The notes beneath the pieces were generated by a model. That model saw only the letters and a program-made list of their open reading frames with translations. It ran no database searches and was not told the origin of the DNA. From Hysterangium stoloniferum (lineage: Eukaryota > Basidiomycota > Agaricomycetes > Hysterangiales > Hysterangiaceae): 64,000 bases of DNA. The DNA is taken from contig WHVD01000161.1 of the NCBI GenBank assembly GCA_015178975.1, forward strand, positions 62,001-126,000. The letters are read 5' to 3'. Positions 1-11,719 of the stretch are shown here, piece after piece. A program made the position numbers and the translations under genes. Numbering within the stretch: the stretch's first letter is position 1; each line of letters starts with the position of its first letter.

Positions 1-75
1 AGGGATAATCAGGTGCGCAATTATATTTTTAGTTTTTTTTATTTTTAGTACTAATTATTGTGTTATTTCCTACAG

Positions 76-1971
76 GCCCCCACTTTCCCTGTTTTGCCTG
101 GGCTCGAAAATTCACCACCTATTAATCCTACTGGTAGCGCTTCACAGCCACAAAAGAACAGTGGACATGCATTGGTATCATCTCTCCATGCACAAAGGGA
201 CATCCAGCCCAGGCAGCAAAGAGTTCCCATGGCACGTCCTGCTCCTTATACTATACCACTGGTTCACAGGGCACATTCCCTAGATGTCTCTGCACTGCCC
301 ACATTGACCAACCACCCACACTACCTCAATGTACCTGCATGCACATCAACCAAGCACACACAACCTCCCCACCTACAGGCACACACTGCCCCATCCATTA
401 CAAATACACAAACACATATCCACACATCCTCATCCCCTACTTCAACCTCGTTGGTGACCGATCGTGAAGATTTCCAAAAAGAGTCCAAGACACTTCAGTG
501 GGATGGCCATACATTTGCATCTGGTGATCGAGAGGCTAAAGCAGTGATTGGTGCAGCTGACGCTCTTTTTAAACTGTCACTACTGATGGAATATATGTTT
601 CCGGAGGTTCACAACAATATATTACAAAAAGCAGCTAGTGATGCTTGGTTTACCGGCCACCTAAACATCAAAAGAGAAGTCATGATTCCTTTGGATAGTA
701 ATATTATAAGCTATGTAATATTCTCATTCTTATTTTTATTATTATCTCACACAGTCCTTTGTAGCTTTGTGGAAATGCTTGTAGTCACCGCAACACCCTT
801 GCAAAAGGAGTCAGGGATGACATCATTGGAACATTCAATCTGCATGAGCATAAGGAGCTCAATGTCCATCTTAATGTCATTCAAACATTGTCCTCCAATG
901 CCGTTTTTATTTATGAAAAGGTAAGACTTACAAATGAAAGATGGCAGAAGTTATCACCTCAAGGTGTAAGTTTTTCTTTTCTATGACCATTTTTAACCTT
1001 ATTTATTTCTTTGATAATACTATAGAAACCAATGTGCAGTGGCGAATGGCACCATCCTTGCATCAAAAAGGCCATGATGCACATCATGTTCAAAAATAGA
1101 AATTCACACGGCATGCAGCATCCTGATATTTTTCAGTCCATGCCTCTTGAAACCATTGCCTTTTGCTGCATTGTGGTAAGTCATTGACTAGGCTCAATAT
1201 TCCTCATACTAACAAAATGATAGATTAAGCATGCCCTAGACTATGAGGCGTCTCATGTGGAGTCACTCATACTAGGCCGTGCTACAGACAATACCTCTTT
1301 TGCTTTTGATGGCCGTGTTTATGACCAAAGCTATCGTGCATACATGAAATCCCTTCAAAAATTCCAAAGAAATCACTACAGCTACTGCTCAACACTTCAA
1401 GAGAAGCTATGGATTGCAGGAAGGTAATGTATCTTATTCTTGCACTATTTGACACTTTACTGAACACATCTACAGCAACAAATTGAATCTATCCTTGCAG
1501 AATGACCACAGCATTGAGGACAATATCGTCTTTGGAGAAGGAATGGACCTGGCTGAGTATGAGATGTTGATTGCAGCAGAGCTAGCAGAAACAGCGTGTC
1601 CAGAGATGACAACAGCTGATACAAATACGGTGCGAACATCCTCTCACACATTTCTTTGAATCAAGCTAAATTTTCTTATAATTTTCTAGACGTCCTTCAC
1701 AGACATAGGTAGCAGCGAAGGTCACACATATGCGAATTCTCACCTCACTCCATCATTTGAATCAGACAATGTGGTAGTGGCAAGTTGCACTAATATCCCA
1801 TCTCCAACTCTCACTATGCCATCTCCAACTCTCACTACGCCATCTCCAACTCTCACTACGCCATCTCCAACTCTCAATATCCCATCTCTGACTCCCAATA
1901 CACCAGCTGCGACTCTTGATATCCCATCTCAGACTCTCTGGAATCTGCCAGAACCCCATCTCCCACTCTGA
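76..1971 (+). CDS. DUF6532 domain protein, 5'-partial, six exons visible
   Basis: Function unknown; DUF6532 is a domain common in agaricomycete proteins. Exons read 76-714, 765-965, 1026-1175, 1224-1423, 1476-1629 and 1690-1971. All introns are GT-AG, 48-61 bases long, and every phase agrees, giving about 541 residues without a stop. The first exon follows an acceptor (tacag) at 71-75, so the true start lies left of the window. The N-terminal third is Pro/Ser/Thr/His-rich and looks disordered. The domain begins around the segment WDGHTFASGDREAKAVIGA and runs through exons 2-5 (for example RNTLAKGVRDDIIGTFNLHE in exon 2). The C terminus is a Ser-Pro-Thr-Leu repeat made by a 21-base DNA repeat. 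The family match is from memory of its sequence pattern; the gene structure is seen directly. It appears intact, unlike most of the window. Confidence 0.8.
1798..1940 (+). repeat. 21-base coding tandem repeat in last exon of DUF6532 gene
   Basis: About four near-perfect 21-base units beginning CCATCTCCAACTCTCACTA, then degenerate units. Being a multiple of three, the repeat keeps frame and encodes a repeated PSPTLTT heptad-like tail. Confidence 0.85.
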
Positions 1972-2414
1972 CTCGGACACTACATCCATTGGTACCTCAG
2001 GCTCTACCTCTGCTCTCAAAGCCCCTCTTGGACTCATTTTTTTCTCTTTTCTTCACTTCATATCATTCTGGAATTTTGAATCAATTTTTTTGTTTTACTG
2101 CCTGATAGTCATAATAATCATGTTCTGTTTGATAAAAAATATATCTGCTCTGATCAACGGTCTCAAATTGATTGATATTATTATATTATTATATTATTAT
2201 ATTATTATATTATATAATTTATATTGTTAAATAATTTACTATATTATATTAGGATAATCATGCACACCACACATATTGTCGTGTGCTGCTTATACCATGC
2301 GTACTGCTTATACTGCGCATACCTAATATTTGGTCTATGTTGTCTAGTACACTCTCAGACTGGACCTAAAGTACGCAAGGTCTGAGCGGTATAGACACTC
2401 CAGGACTGTACATA
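1972..2414. other. 3' flank of DUF6532 gene with AT-rich TTATTATA run
   Basis: No gene seen. It holds the presumed 3' UTR and a low-complexity run of TTATTATA units at about 2176-2222. Confidence 0.6.
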
Positions 2415-3405
2415 CCATATTTTCGACTTTCCTGATGTATGAATGGGGTATGAAAGGAGTTGCCCTTGCTGTTACTCGTAGGCTTAAGGATGAGAATGGT
2501 GAGTGGGCCGGTTGGACAAGCGAAACTAAAGGTTATGGTAGTGCAAACCGCTGGGGAACTCCCGTTGATGCAGATGTCAGTCAATTTGCACTCCAACGCC
2601 TTCCATTATAACCAGCTTCCGGCATTTTCGTATAGACTCTCTTTGGTATTGGGTCAAATTCCAAGCTGTTTACCGCAATGGGAATTGGATTAGTAACCGA
2701 AAACGAGACACTTCCAATAATGTGGAAGATGAAAATCAAAGATATATTGCCAGGAAATCAGTGGAAATTGCAAGATACTGTCGCACAAAATCAAGCAAAC
2801 CTCATTGATATCTTCAGTCACAGGATTGGCTTACCTAGGCACGATCTGAGTTATAGTCACACAGATGACTTGGCTACCACTGTGAGTGAAGCTGTAGAAA
2901 CAGTATCAGCCATACACTGAGTCTTTTAATTATAGATATTAAAGCTACATTACTTTAAACCATCGGCTGAATTTTGAGATATGTGCGTGGACACTGTGCT
3001 GATAAATGTCTTAACTGACATTCTACAGCTTTCAGTATAATAACCGTGGGTATTGCTTCTTTAACATGATCTAGCTAACTCATATACCATCGCTCAAGAA
3101 ATGTACATATTGGCTGCCCATATCATCAAACATGTTATAGGGATTCCCTTTCCTCAGTTTATAACTGAAAACATCATATCGCCCTTGGGGTTGACGACAC
3201 CACTTATAATGTGACTGAGGCCGAGCTATCTGGACGCCTGGCAGATGGGTTCCTAAGCCCTGGGAAGGATGAAAACATTGGGGAAGGGAAAAGGAGGCTT
3301 ATTTTTAAGCCGGTCCCGTTTTGGATAAAGCATGTCAAAGGATGCTGGGATGATGAGATGTTGAATGCTGCAGATGATGCAAAGGATGCTGATGAGGTTT
3401 GATCC
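2415..3405 (+). pseudogene. Beta-lactamase/transpeptidase-like serine hydrolase, decayed
   Basis: The pieces match the fungal beta-lactamase-related (class C / LACTB-type) hydrolase fold. The N-terminal piece at 2435-2610 reads MYEWGMKGVALAVTRRLKDE. After a frame change the next piece, about 2640-2920, holds FGIGSNSKLFTAMGIGL, whose S-N-S-K is the SxxK nucleophile motif, followed by LIDIFSHRIGLPRHDLSY. A third piece, about 3100-3405, has HIIKHVIGIPFPQF, then a one-base shift before DDTTYNVTEAELSGRLADGF. Sequence expected between 2920 and 3100 is missing, as is the C-terminal part of the domain. Several frame changes and lost segments argue for a pseudogene rather than unseen introns. Family assignment is by recognition, not by search. 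Confidence 0.65.
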
Positions 3406-3554
3406 AAGATTGTGGGCAGTGTCCTTCAAAATGGATCAATCACTGCAACATTTGAGCATAAGGGGAAAGGTAAGAAAAACATGATTCATCTTACCTGAGT
3501 GCATGTATGCATGCACTGAAGCCTGAAGGATAAAATAGTTTTGTAATGCCTTCA
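3406..3554. other. Spacer between hydrolase pseudogene and first R copy
   Basis: Nothing recognisable apart from a short palindromic gcatgtatgcatgc at about 3500. Confidence 0.4.
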
Positions 3555-3709
3555 ACCCCAGATATATATGGATGATACATACATGTTTCACTGTCATTTT
3601 ATTTTGATACCAGGTATACAAATGCATAGCCGATTAATTTCAGTGATTGCCGCTAGATAATCAAAGGTTCGTATTGTGTTTTCTCAAGTATTTAGTACAG
3701 AAGGTATAA

Positions 3710-5170
3710 ATTGAATGATAGCTTACGTAAACAACAGAGATATCGCATGAGATGCGTAAGCTCAGAAGGAAAGCCACGATGGTCCCGTTCCCATGAGCCA
3801 GTGTGATATCGAGTGAGAATTACAACGAAATTGGATAGAACCTCGTCATAATGAATATGCAAGGGTGTATTAAAAATAGTATGAGTTGACTCTATTGCAA
3901 TACACAATATACAAGGGTTTAATAAGCTTGTAATAAAAGTACTTTATGTCTCAATATCTTGTGTCAATTAGTGTAGCACCTCCTGACAATATAGGTTGGA
4001 TGCTCTGGGAGGTGTATAGTGGTTCTGACACACATTAACCTCCAAATGCATGGTCCACAATTAGCATCTTCATATGAAAAGTTGCAATAATTGGTGGACT
4101 CCCCCTATAAAAAGGTGTGTTTCATCATCAAATTTAACAGGGTGCACTCGTCAGATTTCGATATAGTGCTGACATAATTTCAGGCAACCCTTCATACCCG
4201 GAATAACAGAATACCCAGCTTAATCACTCTAAAACAAGTTGGGTGCAATCATCCCTTCGGGGACCATCGATTTTTTCGATCCTGCGAAAAACGCCGGATG
4301 CTCGTTGTCGAATATAAGGTGGGTAGGATGGCCTGCGAAGGTGTTCAATGTTCAATGGGTGGCGATAAATTCGTGTAAGACATTGCAATTCATACCGCAC
4401 TAGATCAACTGTTCCTTGCAAGATTATTCCAAGGCGTTGCGCGGACGGACGTTTGCAAGGTCGTCTAGTACTTCTAAAAGGTCCCCCGACCATCCACAAC
4501 TTGTTTATAAAACGATAGCTTGGCTAAGATCAACGAAACCTTTGAGTGATAAAGGGTTGTCATGCCGACTCGTTCCAGATCGAGTCCACAAAAATACCCC
4601 GGTCCAATCTCAGGTTCTGGGTCAATATTCGTTTCGCTAGCACCCCAGTCAAAATTTGGGTTCCCATTGGATCTAGAGCCGTCTGGGATAATAAATACCT
4701 CTGGCGGATAGTCGCATGTCGCCTGGCCTCGGCACTGTGGAAATCAGGTATTGGATGAGTGAATAATGATAATGATGACTTTCAATAAATATATGTCCCA
4801 CAATTTCGCCTATCCAAATGGATATCTGTTCTTCTGACAGCTGGATATGACCAATATATTCAGCCCCCTGTAGGCATAAGTCGTGGCCTGGTTCGTCACA
4901 GCCCCATAGTTCATGGAGCATCTTGTAAGCCTTCGCTCCTCTCATGAAGTTTTCATTGCTCAGTTGAGAGTCGGCAATTGTTACTGCTGCTGAAGGGGTA
5001 ACCGTAGGAACCTCGCAACGTTGGCCATACGAGTTATCCTGTCCACTCTCCAGGTATTTGGCAGGGAATCGGCAGTGGTGGGCATCAGTGCTTGGTTATC
5101 AATAAACAAAACGTGATATGCCTCTGTTATAAGCATTTGGGCAACTTGTGGATCGCATTGCGATGAAACC
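3710..5170 (-). pseudogene. M1 gene, copy A (unrecognised protein, broken)
   Basis: Minus-strand remains of a multicopy gene that I do not recognise. Readable blocks are at 4673-4945 (contains WGCDEPGHDLCLQG), 4224-4499 (RPSAQRLGIILQ, then NIEHLRRPSYPPYIRQRAS) and 3715-3907 (HYDEVLSNFVVILTRYH). In this copy the join LTRIYRHPLNIEH is open where copies C and F have a stop and an extra base, so A keeps the better version there. The 3' third is deleted and a solo LTR interrupts the HYDEVLSNF block. No catalytic motif or signal peptide is visible. Confidence 0.6.
3868..4139 (+). mobile_element. Solo LTR (272 bp), TSD GGGTG
   Basis: Begins TATTAAAAAT (ancestral TG probably mutated to TA) and ends AAATTTAACA. 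It is flanked by GGGTG at 3863-3867 and 4140-4144. Copy E has the empty site (atgcaagggtgcactcgtc). A TATA-like CCCCTATAAAAAGG lies 30-40 bases from the right end, consistent with plus orientation. Confidence 0.75.
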
Positions 5171-7440
5171 TATTCCGGCTGTGTTGCTGTGCCACGCTTT
5201 TGACATATCACGGCATACTTTGGCACCAATGCTAGGCAAGCCAGAAATAATCCGAAGCACTTCTCATTCACACGTATTGTCTGAACCGGAAATATTCTGT
5301 GATGTCTTATCCTATATCCACTATGCCGACTCAAGATGATCCTCCTCTATATTTTCGGTTAGAAGAACCAGGAAATTTCTGCTAGTGAGGTTCAGGATAA
5401 GCACTTCAAACAAAGCTTACACGAGGAAATTGTGAAATGTCTACATACCCCTAGCTAGCTAGCATAACAGGCCAAGGCTACGTACTGAGTGGTAATTTCT
5501 TTTACAATGAGTTGATATATATACTAGCTATTTCATGTCCACTAGCTAGCCTAACAACCTCGACCCAGGTGCTCTAGGATCATTATATCACAGTTTGAAA
5601 AGTTTTTATATTTAGTAGTCTATTTTTTATATTTACAAGCCATATTGCAAGTAAACGTAACAGGCACAGTATGGTATTATAGAAAACCTCACCTACATCC
5701 TGACAGTGCTGGGGTATCACTGACAACACGACAGCCCCTGAACTCCTTGAAAGCAGTGTCCTCCATCTGGCCAACACTATCCACCATCCGTTCCATGCCA
5801 TCCATCCCCTGACCCTTTGACCAGTAAGAATATAAAAATATGTAGTGACGTTCACACTATAAGCAACGAGACTACCACGTATAGTTGGCGATCCGGAATA
5901 CTCGTAGTTCTCGCATTACCATATATACACATGTTACCCGGTGACAAAAGACACAGCAACAATGTGGGCTCTTTCATCACATCAGGTTCGGCACAAGATA
6001 TAAAATGAAGAAATGAAGAAATTATAACTACCTTCATAGAGAATGTGGAAATGGAGCCGAAGGGGAGGGTGGAGATACTACGACGACGAGAACAGCGATG
6101 AGGATACGTTGAAGGTGAATACGAGGGTTAGTCAAAAGTAGAAGAGAAAGCAAAGGCAACGGCAGAGACAAGGTAGTCGAAGCATCAGGATGACTCGAAA
6201 GCGAAGCTGAAGTTGGAAGGTGAAGACGAAGGTGAGGGCGTGAAGACAGGACAGCTTATGAGTTTTATGTGACTCCAACGTTACTATGGCTAATCGAGAC
6301 AGCAAATATCACGCTTCGTCCAGCTCAAAACTGTGGTGCCGTGCCTGGCACTCATGGATGTGGTCCGTACGCGCGAATGCCGCCGCCAAACAATTCGGAC
6401 GTAACTTTGGCCTCGTCGTCGGGTGCCCACTTCGCTGTACCTTAACATGCAGAATGCCATAGACGGTGAAGCGAGAACAGGCCAGGAGAGCAGGGATAAC
6501 AGGATCGTGATCAAGAGCTGGGAAGATGTGGCATAGTAGTCTGGGTTGGATATGCATGTTGCAGCCATGCGTTCGTCCATAGAGCTCTACATTATGTATG
6601 ATAGTCCAAGGACAAAAAGATAGTTCAATTTGTGGTACGATGGTATATGGCTGCGCAAGCAGAAGGTCTTACGGCGGCCAGCCGTGCAGCACCGTTACGC
6701 CGAGACTGAAGGGCGGCGGGACGACAGGCTGCACAGATGTGCGGGAGACCTCCATGATGTTGGTGGTAGTCCCGGCGCTTTCGTGATACTTGAAAGATAA
6801 TCGGTATAGTTCTTGATCACAAGTGCTAAAGCAACCGCGCGGCTGGCTGAGATTCGGTCCTATGGTAGCGATATGTTGCGTAAAGGTGCCGTACGGACTG
6901 CGTGGACTATGGATGATGTTTAAGTGTGAGAAATGGTTATCAATGCATCAAAACAAACTTAAACATTCCAGCCATCCTTGTTGCAATGAGAAGTCGTCCA
7001 ACTGAGAGAGAAAGCAGCAAAGATGAAGGCGTCACGAACGACGAGGTGATTAGGAAGGATGTTTGGTCAGCCAGCGCCGATTTTGGATTGCTTGCAGGTT
7101 CAGTGTACTCTTAGGAGTGATGGTGGAAGGTAAATTCCTAGTAATATAATGCAAAATGTGAGAATGCGGAAACGGAGAGATAATGTAACGTGCCAACTAA
7201 TGGACCAACGAGTGATGAATGTGAACAGCTCCCATTCGATTAAGAGGGCTGCCCAAGGAGAAGAGGACTGTGACCAGAATGACGTTGAAATAACATACCG
7301 AAGGATGTATGAGGACGAGATGATGAAATGACTGATGGAAGGGGCTGATAGGATGCAATGTCACGAAGAAGCGCGGCTTGAGTGACTTGGACTTTGGTGA
7401 GTCAAATAAGAGGGATGGAGTAAAACACTTCAAACTATAA
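5170..7440 (+). repeat. M2 module, copy A
   Basis: Mostly non-coding. Landmarks shared with the other copies include catattgcaagtaaacgtaa near 5640, the G/A-rich gaaggtgaagacgaaggtga stretch near 6200, cgcttcgtccagctcaaaac near 6310 and acggcggccagcc near 6670. Short minus-strand frames exist but none is intact across copies. Confidence 0.6.
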
Positions 7441-7790
7441 ACAAAACATTGCCTGCGTTAATTTTGAATGGCCAAGGTGGTTGATGAAGAGCGGATGGTT
7501 GCACACTGAGTAGCAAACGGAAAATTGAGATCATGAATAAATAGGAATACAAATGTTAATAGATAACCACCTGTGTCATTTTCGGCCTTCAGCTTTTCTT
7601 TCAGTTATTAAGGGGGATGGCGTGCCTAAAATGATTGTGTTGGTCCGGAGGTGATGCAATCAATGTGAGTGCTGGAAAAGCACGAGAATAAGGAGACAAG
7701 GCCGAAGTCTACTCACGCTAGGCCTCATCACCACCCATGGAAGCGGGAACGCTGGGAACGTGGTATCCATCTCTGTTTGTACAGTCAATT
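7441..7790. other. Spacer between R copies A and A2
   Basis: No gene, LTR end or repeat recognised in this stretch. Confidence 0.4.
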
Positions 7791-8315
7791 TGTATTCTGT
7801 ACTATGTATGATCTGTGGGATGTATATGGATAACATATACCATGTTTCACTGTCATTTTATTTCGATGCCGGGTATACAAATTCATAGCCGATCAATTTT
7901 TTTTCAGGATTGCCGCTACAATGAAATTCACGGGGCTCTGATCCGATCAATATAAAATCAGACAATCAAAGGTTCGTATTTCTTGTGTTTTCTTAAGTAT
8001 TTAGTAGAGAGGGTGTAAAATTTCTTGCACTAGTATACCAAATAAATCGCGCTTGAGATTGGTTTGCCAACTTTCAATAAAATTGTTGGTATCTATACCA
8101 TAATGTCCATGTTGGTTCTGATGGTAAATAAGGGGAGGTAATGGTCGGTTAATTGGACACAGAAGGAGCGTTTCTGACCCATCCATTGTCCTCCAGTATC
8201 GACATGCAATGCGAGTTAGATAGGAGCGAAGGACCGGTGAACGGATTGGCAATGAGGAGTAAGAGGGAGTGCGAGTCACTTTTCAAACGTGAAAACTGGA
8301 AGGGGCAATTGAAGA
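7791..8315 (+). repeat. Left end of an R copy (M1 3' part), cut by copia element
   Basis: Matches copy F from about 58790 to 59245, including the M1 stop context (TCC AAT TAA on the minus strand near 8137) and gtgcgagtcacttttcaaacg. It stops at the copia LTR; R sequence resumes at 20497 with about 1.5 kb of M1 missing, so the copia is not a clean insertion here. Confidence 0.75.
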
Positions 8316-8506
8316 TGCACGAGTGAGATATTTCTTGTTCTGTTTTCTATGCTAATCTTCGCATATATATACAGTACATGTGGATAAGGTTTATCCACTA
8401 GGTGGATCAACACATCATACATAACATCACTCATAGTATCATACGTGCAGCCCCACTTGTATCATTCACGCGGCCCCACACATTTCAGCGCCTATGCTCT
8501 TCAACA
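8316..8506 (-). repeat. Probable 3' LTR of the copia element
   Basis: TG...CA bounded (plus strand tgcacgagtgag ... gctcttcaaca). A purine tract (minus strand CTCGAGGAGGAG) lies just inside at about 8520-8531, where a polypurine tract is expected. With no second LTR, the outer end is an estimate. Confidence 0.5.
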
Positions 8507-8659
8507 CTCATATCACAATACTCCTCCTCGAGTGTTGAAGTACCAATACCCAATTGGCACATATGATAAGAATGAGTTGACGGTGGTAGTGATTTTGTCA
8601 AAATATCTGTGATCATTTCCTTCGTGTGTCAATAGATAAGTTGGATCATCCCATTCTCG

Positions 8660-9191
8660 ATTAAGTGTTGAATAAAGTGATATTTAACCTTGATGTGTTT
8701 CATTCTCCTGAAGGCACATTGATTTTGAGCAAATGTGATCGCCTTGGTTGTCCTCAAAGATCACTGTCAGCTCTTCATACACTATGTCCAATTCTTCCAA
8801 GAAATGCCTCGTCCACATGACTTTGCGTGCTGCTTCAGACAGTGCGATGTATTCAGCTTCCATTGAAGATAAGGCTACAGTTGACTGCTTCCTGGAAGAC
8901 CAAGATATGGCTCCTGATCCTAGGAATATGGTGTATCCTCTGGTCGACTTTCTATCTTCTGTATCTCCAGCAAAATCCACATCTGAGTATGCATGTAAAC
9001 AGAGTGCTCCTCCTCCCAAATGGAGCTCACGGTCTCGAGTGGTGAATAAGTATTGCAGAACTCATTTCACTAAGTTCCAATGCTCCTTTGCTGGATTTGA
9101 CGAATATTGCGATAGTTTGTTTACAGAATATGCAATATAGGGATGCGATACTATGGCAGCGAACATCAAATTTCCTATGATTTCGTGATAT
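8660..9191 (-). pseudogene. Copia pol fragment: end of RT and RNase H
   Basis: Contains YSDVDFAGDTEDRKSTRGYT, SWSSRKQSTVALSSMEAEYI and ALSEAARKVMW, the standard copia RNase H block, preceded by IGNLMFAAIVSHPYIAYSVN. The metal-binding Asp/Glu positions (DVDFAGD, MEAEY, FEDNQG) are present. A stop follows EHWNLVK. The upstream half of the same frame lies beyond the solo LTR at 10410. Confidence 0.85.
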
Positions 9192-9196
9192 GGGAG

Positions 9197-10409
9197 TGTT
9201 ACGACCGTGTCGTAACCCATGTCGCAAACCGATGGACCCCGAGAATACTACTGTCTATTGATGTTCCAAGTTATTGATCAAGTCATCATTTCGGCAACCT
9301 TCGGAACTGTTACGACTGTGTCGCAACCCTTCGCACGCCAACGGTCCCTGATGGTATACCCTCGTTATACGTCTTCGACAATACAAGATCTCGGAAGCCG
9401 TCGGTCCCCCAATGCTGACGTATGCTCTCCGGTCAATCAAACCCGACTATGCCTTTCTGTCTGGTTATGCTTTGATACGTCCTTTTCATTATGTTGATCC
9501 GTTCCACTCTATGTTTCACATATGTCTATCTATATTTGTAGTCCTCAAACTATTTCCTTTTATCGTAATTTCCATTCTCGGTTATCATCGGCCTCCGAAC
9601 TAATCATAAACTTCCTGTTCCTAGTCAAGCTTAATGTTAATACCATTTTCCACCCTTCTCCCCATTAGTACTTTCTAGACGCCTGTTACTTGTATATGAG
9701 CCCGCTATAGTTGTAGTTACTAGGCAATCAGAATATCGACTTAGAATATCGACTTAGATCGACTTAGATACCCCTCTAATTTCCGACTCCATTATCTATT
9801 CACGATCACCACATTCCGACTCCATCCGATTTACAATTCAACCTACATTTACGACTTCAACCTCTAATCCCGACTCTCTCAGTCTCCGACTCTCTCAGTC
9901 TCCGACTCTCTCAGTCTCTGACTCTCGGTCTCCGACTTTCTCAGTCTCCAACTCTCTCAATCTCCGACTCTCAGTCTCCGACCCTTGGTCTCTGACCCTT
10001 GGCCTCCGACCCTTGGTCTCCGACTCTTGGTCCCCGACTCTTGGTCTCCGACTCTTGGTCTCCGACTCTTGGTCTCCGACTCTTGGTCTCCGACTCTTGG
10101 TCTCCGACTCTTGGTCTCCGACTCTTGGTCTCCGACCCTTGGTCTCTGACCCTTGGTCTCCGACTCTTGGTCTCTGACCCTTGGTCTCTGACTCTTGGTC
10201 TCCGACCCCTCAGCCCAACCCTCGACTTATCCTTCGGTTTCCGATCAGTAGTTCACCGAAAGGTTTACCTGACAGGACTAGTTTCCACCCGCCCGAAATT
10301 TAAGGACACCTGATGGTAATTTGCGAGGGTGCAGCACATAAGCTGAAGCCAAGTCCTTCCGTTCGGTCCCCATCGGTCTGCCGACATCCATCAGTTTCTG
10401 CTCTTAACA
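9197..10409 (+). mobile_element. Family X solo LTR (1213 bp), TSD GGGAG
   Basis: Starts TGTTACGACCGTGTCGTAAC and ends CTGCTCTTAACA. Flanking GGGAG occurs at 9192-9196 and 10410-10414. Removing the LTR and one GGGAG rejoins the copia frame (EEAEKLP then YHEIIGNLMFAA). It is longer than other X copies because of an internal duplication of its first about 100 bases (second TGTTACGACTGTGTCGCAAC at 9307) and a minisatellite. Confidence 0.9.
9850..10212 (+). repeat. Minisatellite inside X solo LTR
   Basis: Tandem units of about 14-16 bases, first TCTCCGACTCTCTCAG type and then TCTCCGACTCTTGG type. The apparent repetitive open frame here is a by-product of the repeat. Confidence 0.85.
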
Positions 10410-10983
10410 GGGAGCTTCTCCGCTTCTTCGTGTTCCTTGTCAGTTTCAGGGAGCATAATGGACTGGAAATCAATTCCTTGTGGGATGGGAGACCAAACTG
10501 GTCTAGAATTTTGTATGTTGAATTTTGTTGCAATATTTTCAATATATTCCTTTTGCGATATGAACACTGACTTCAGCTCAGTGTCTTGGCAAATGCTCAT
10601 TCCCAAGATCCAGTGAGCATTTCCCTCGCTCAAAATCCCAAACTGTTCACCAAATGCCTTTTTGAGATCCAAGAGTCGCTTCTCATCTCCCACAGATGTT
10701 GTGTCATCCACCCAAAATGCAACAACAGCCCAACTTCCGTTGTCCCATGTTTTGAAGAATGTTGCACTGTTGAAGTCGGAACAGTACCAGGTAAGTTCCT
10801 TGACCATAAAATTGTATAACATTTTTCTCCACTCATTTCCTCCTTGTTTAGTGCCATACGGGGCCTTCAACAGTGGCAGTGCTAGGTGTCCTTGTCCAGG
10901 TTCTACAAATCCTTCCGGTTGTTGGACCCAAACTTTCTCCTTCATTGTCCCATGTAAGTAAGCCAATTTTACATTGAATTGTA
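10410..10983 (-). pseudogene. Copia reverse transcriptase fragment
   Basis: Reads FNVKLAYLHGTMKEKVWVQQ, PLLKAPYGTKQGGNEWRKML and AVVAFWVDDTTSVGDE, where WVDD is the copia RT catalytic box, then WILGMSICQD. Continuous with the segment at 18492-18623 once the gypsy insertion is removed. The solo LTR terminates it at 10409. Confidence 0.9.
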
Positions 10984-10988
10984 AGATA

Positions 10989-11536
10989 TGTTAAGGACCG
11001 TGTCAGAAACTTATTCCAGAACTATCAGGAAGTCACCAGAAGTCGGGAACTAACGGATAGGGTCAGGACCATGGCTTCAGCTTATGTGCTGCACCTCTAC
11101 GCAAACGCTCAAAGTCCTTAGTTTCAAAGGTGAGACTTACAATGGAAGATACGGATATTCAGAGTTCGAAAGAGTTCCAAATATCGAGCGTACAGAAAGA
11201 TGGAAGAAGGAATAAGAACTAAGTCAATATCAGATCTCAAGTAAAGTACAAATTCACAGAAACTAATATAAGTCTTCTCGTTATTGTACTACAAACTAAG
11301 ACCACAATAAGACGGAAATGGAAGTATTCTGAAATGGGAATACAATAAGATGAATTAGGGAAACAATATTCTGAGACGGGAATATAATAAACAAACAAGT
11401 GAATACTTGTCAACAGACAAATTACCAAATGTGGAACAAGGTAAGAATGTGGAAGATATGGTAACTATGATGTTCCATAGTCGGAGGTCGGGAGATGGAA
11501 GTCAGATATTGAAACATCCAGGAACGGGTCATAAGA
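10989..11536 (-). repeat. Gypsy 3' LTR
   Basis: Pairs with 17939-18486. Starts TGTTAAGGACCGTG on the plus strand. Its inner end reads ataaga instead of taaca, one or two bases mutated. On the minus strand the adjacent purine tract GGGGGGTACT is the likely polypurine tract. Confidence 0.9.
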
Positions 11537-11660
11537 GTACCCCCCTGTTAGGCCAAAATCCCATAGAGGTGATTAGGTACTGAGTGATTGAAGCGATGGC
11601 TGATCGTTATGTGTTGTGGATTTTACGCAAATCTGGAGGTGAGAGTTTCGGCTGCTGCTC

Positions 11661-11670
11661 TGAGTATAAA
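11661..11670 (+). promoter_or_regulatory. TATA-like box before the antisense frame
   Basis: GAGTATAAAAACC stands about 55 bases upstream of an ATG at 11720 and about 140 upstream of the ATG at 11803. Its placement suits a promoter of the plus-strand frame inside the gypsy element; function is inferred. Confidence 0.35.
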
Positions 11671-11719
11671 AACCTCCGAATATTTGAATTAACAATTTTG
11701 GTTCTTTAACCACAACTTG

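Larger units (their letters stand above)
3555..7440 (+). repeat. Composite repeat R, copy A (M1 plus M2)
   Basis: Starts with the R left end (gatatatatggatga..., tttcactgtcattttat) and aligns by eye with copy F at 58.8-63.5 kb. Copy A has lost roughly 950 bases of M1 (join at about 3710) and about 260 bases of M2 near 6640, and carries a solo LTR at 3868-4139. Same orientation as all other copies. Confidence 0.8.

Noticed and set aside
1762-2037. Minus-strand frame with repeated WRWDIES/WRWRSES units
   Set aside because: Antisense shadow of the 21-base repeat in the last exon of the DUF6532 gene.
8748-9140. 130-codon plus-strand frame
   Set aside because: Antisense shadow of the copia RNase H fragment on the minus strand.
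9999-10313. 104-codon open frame with repeated SPTLGLRLLVSD-type units
   Set aside because: It is the translation of the TCTCCGACTCTTGG minisatellite inside a solo LTR and no family member outside the repeat keeps it.
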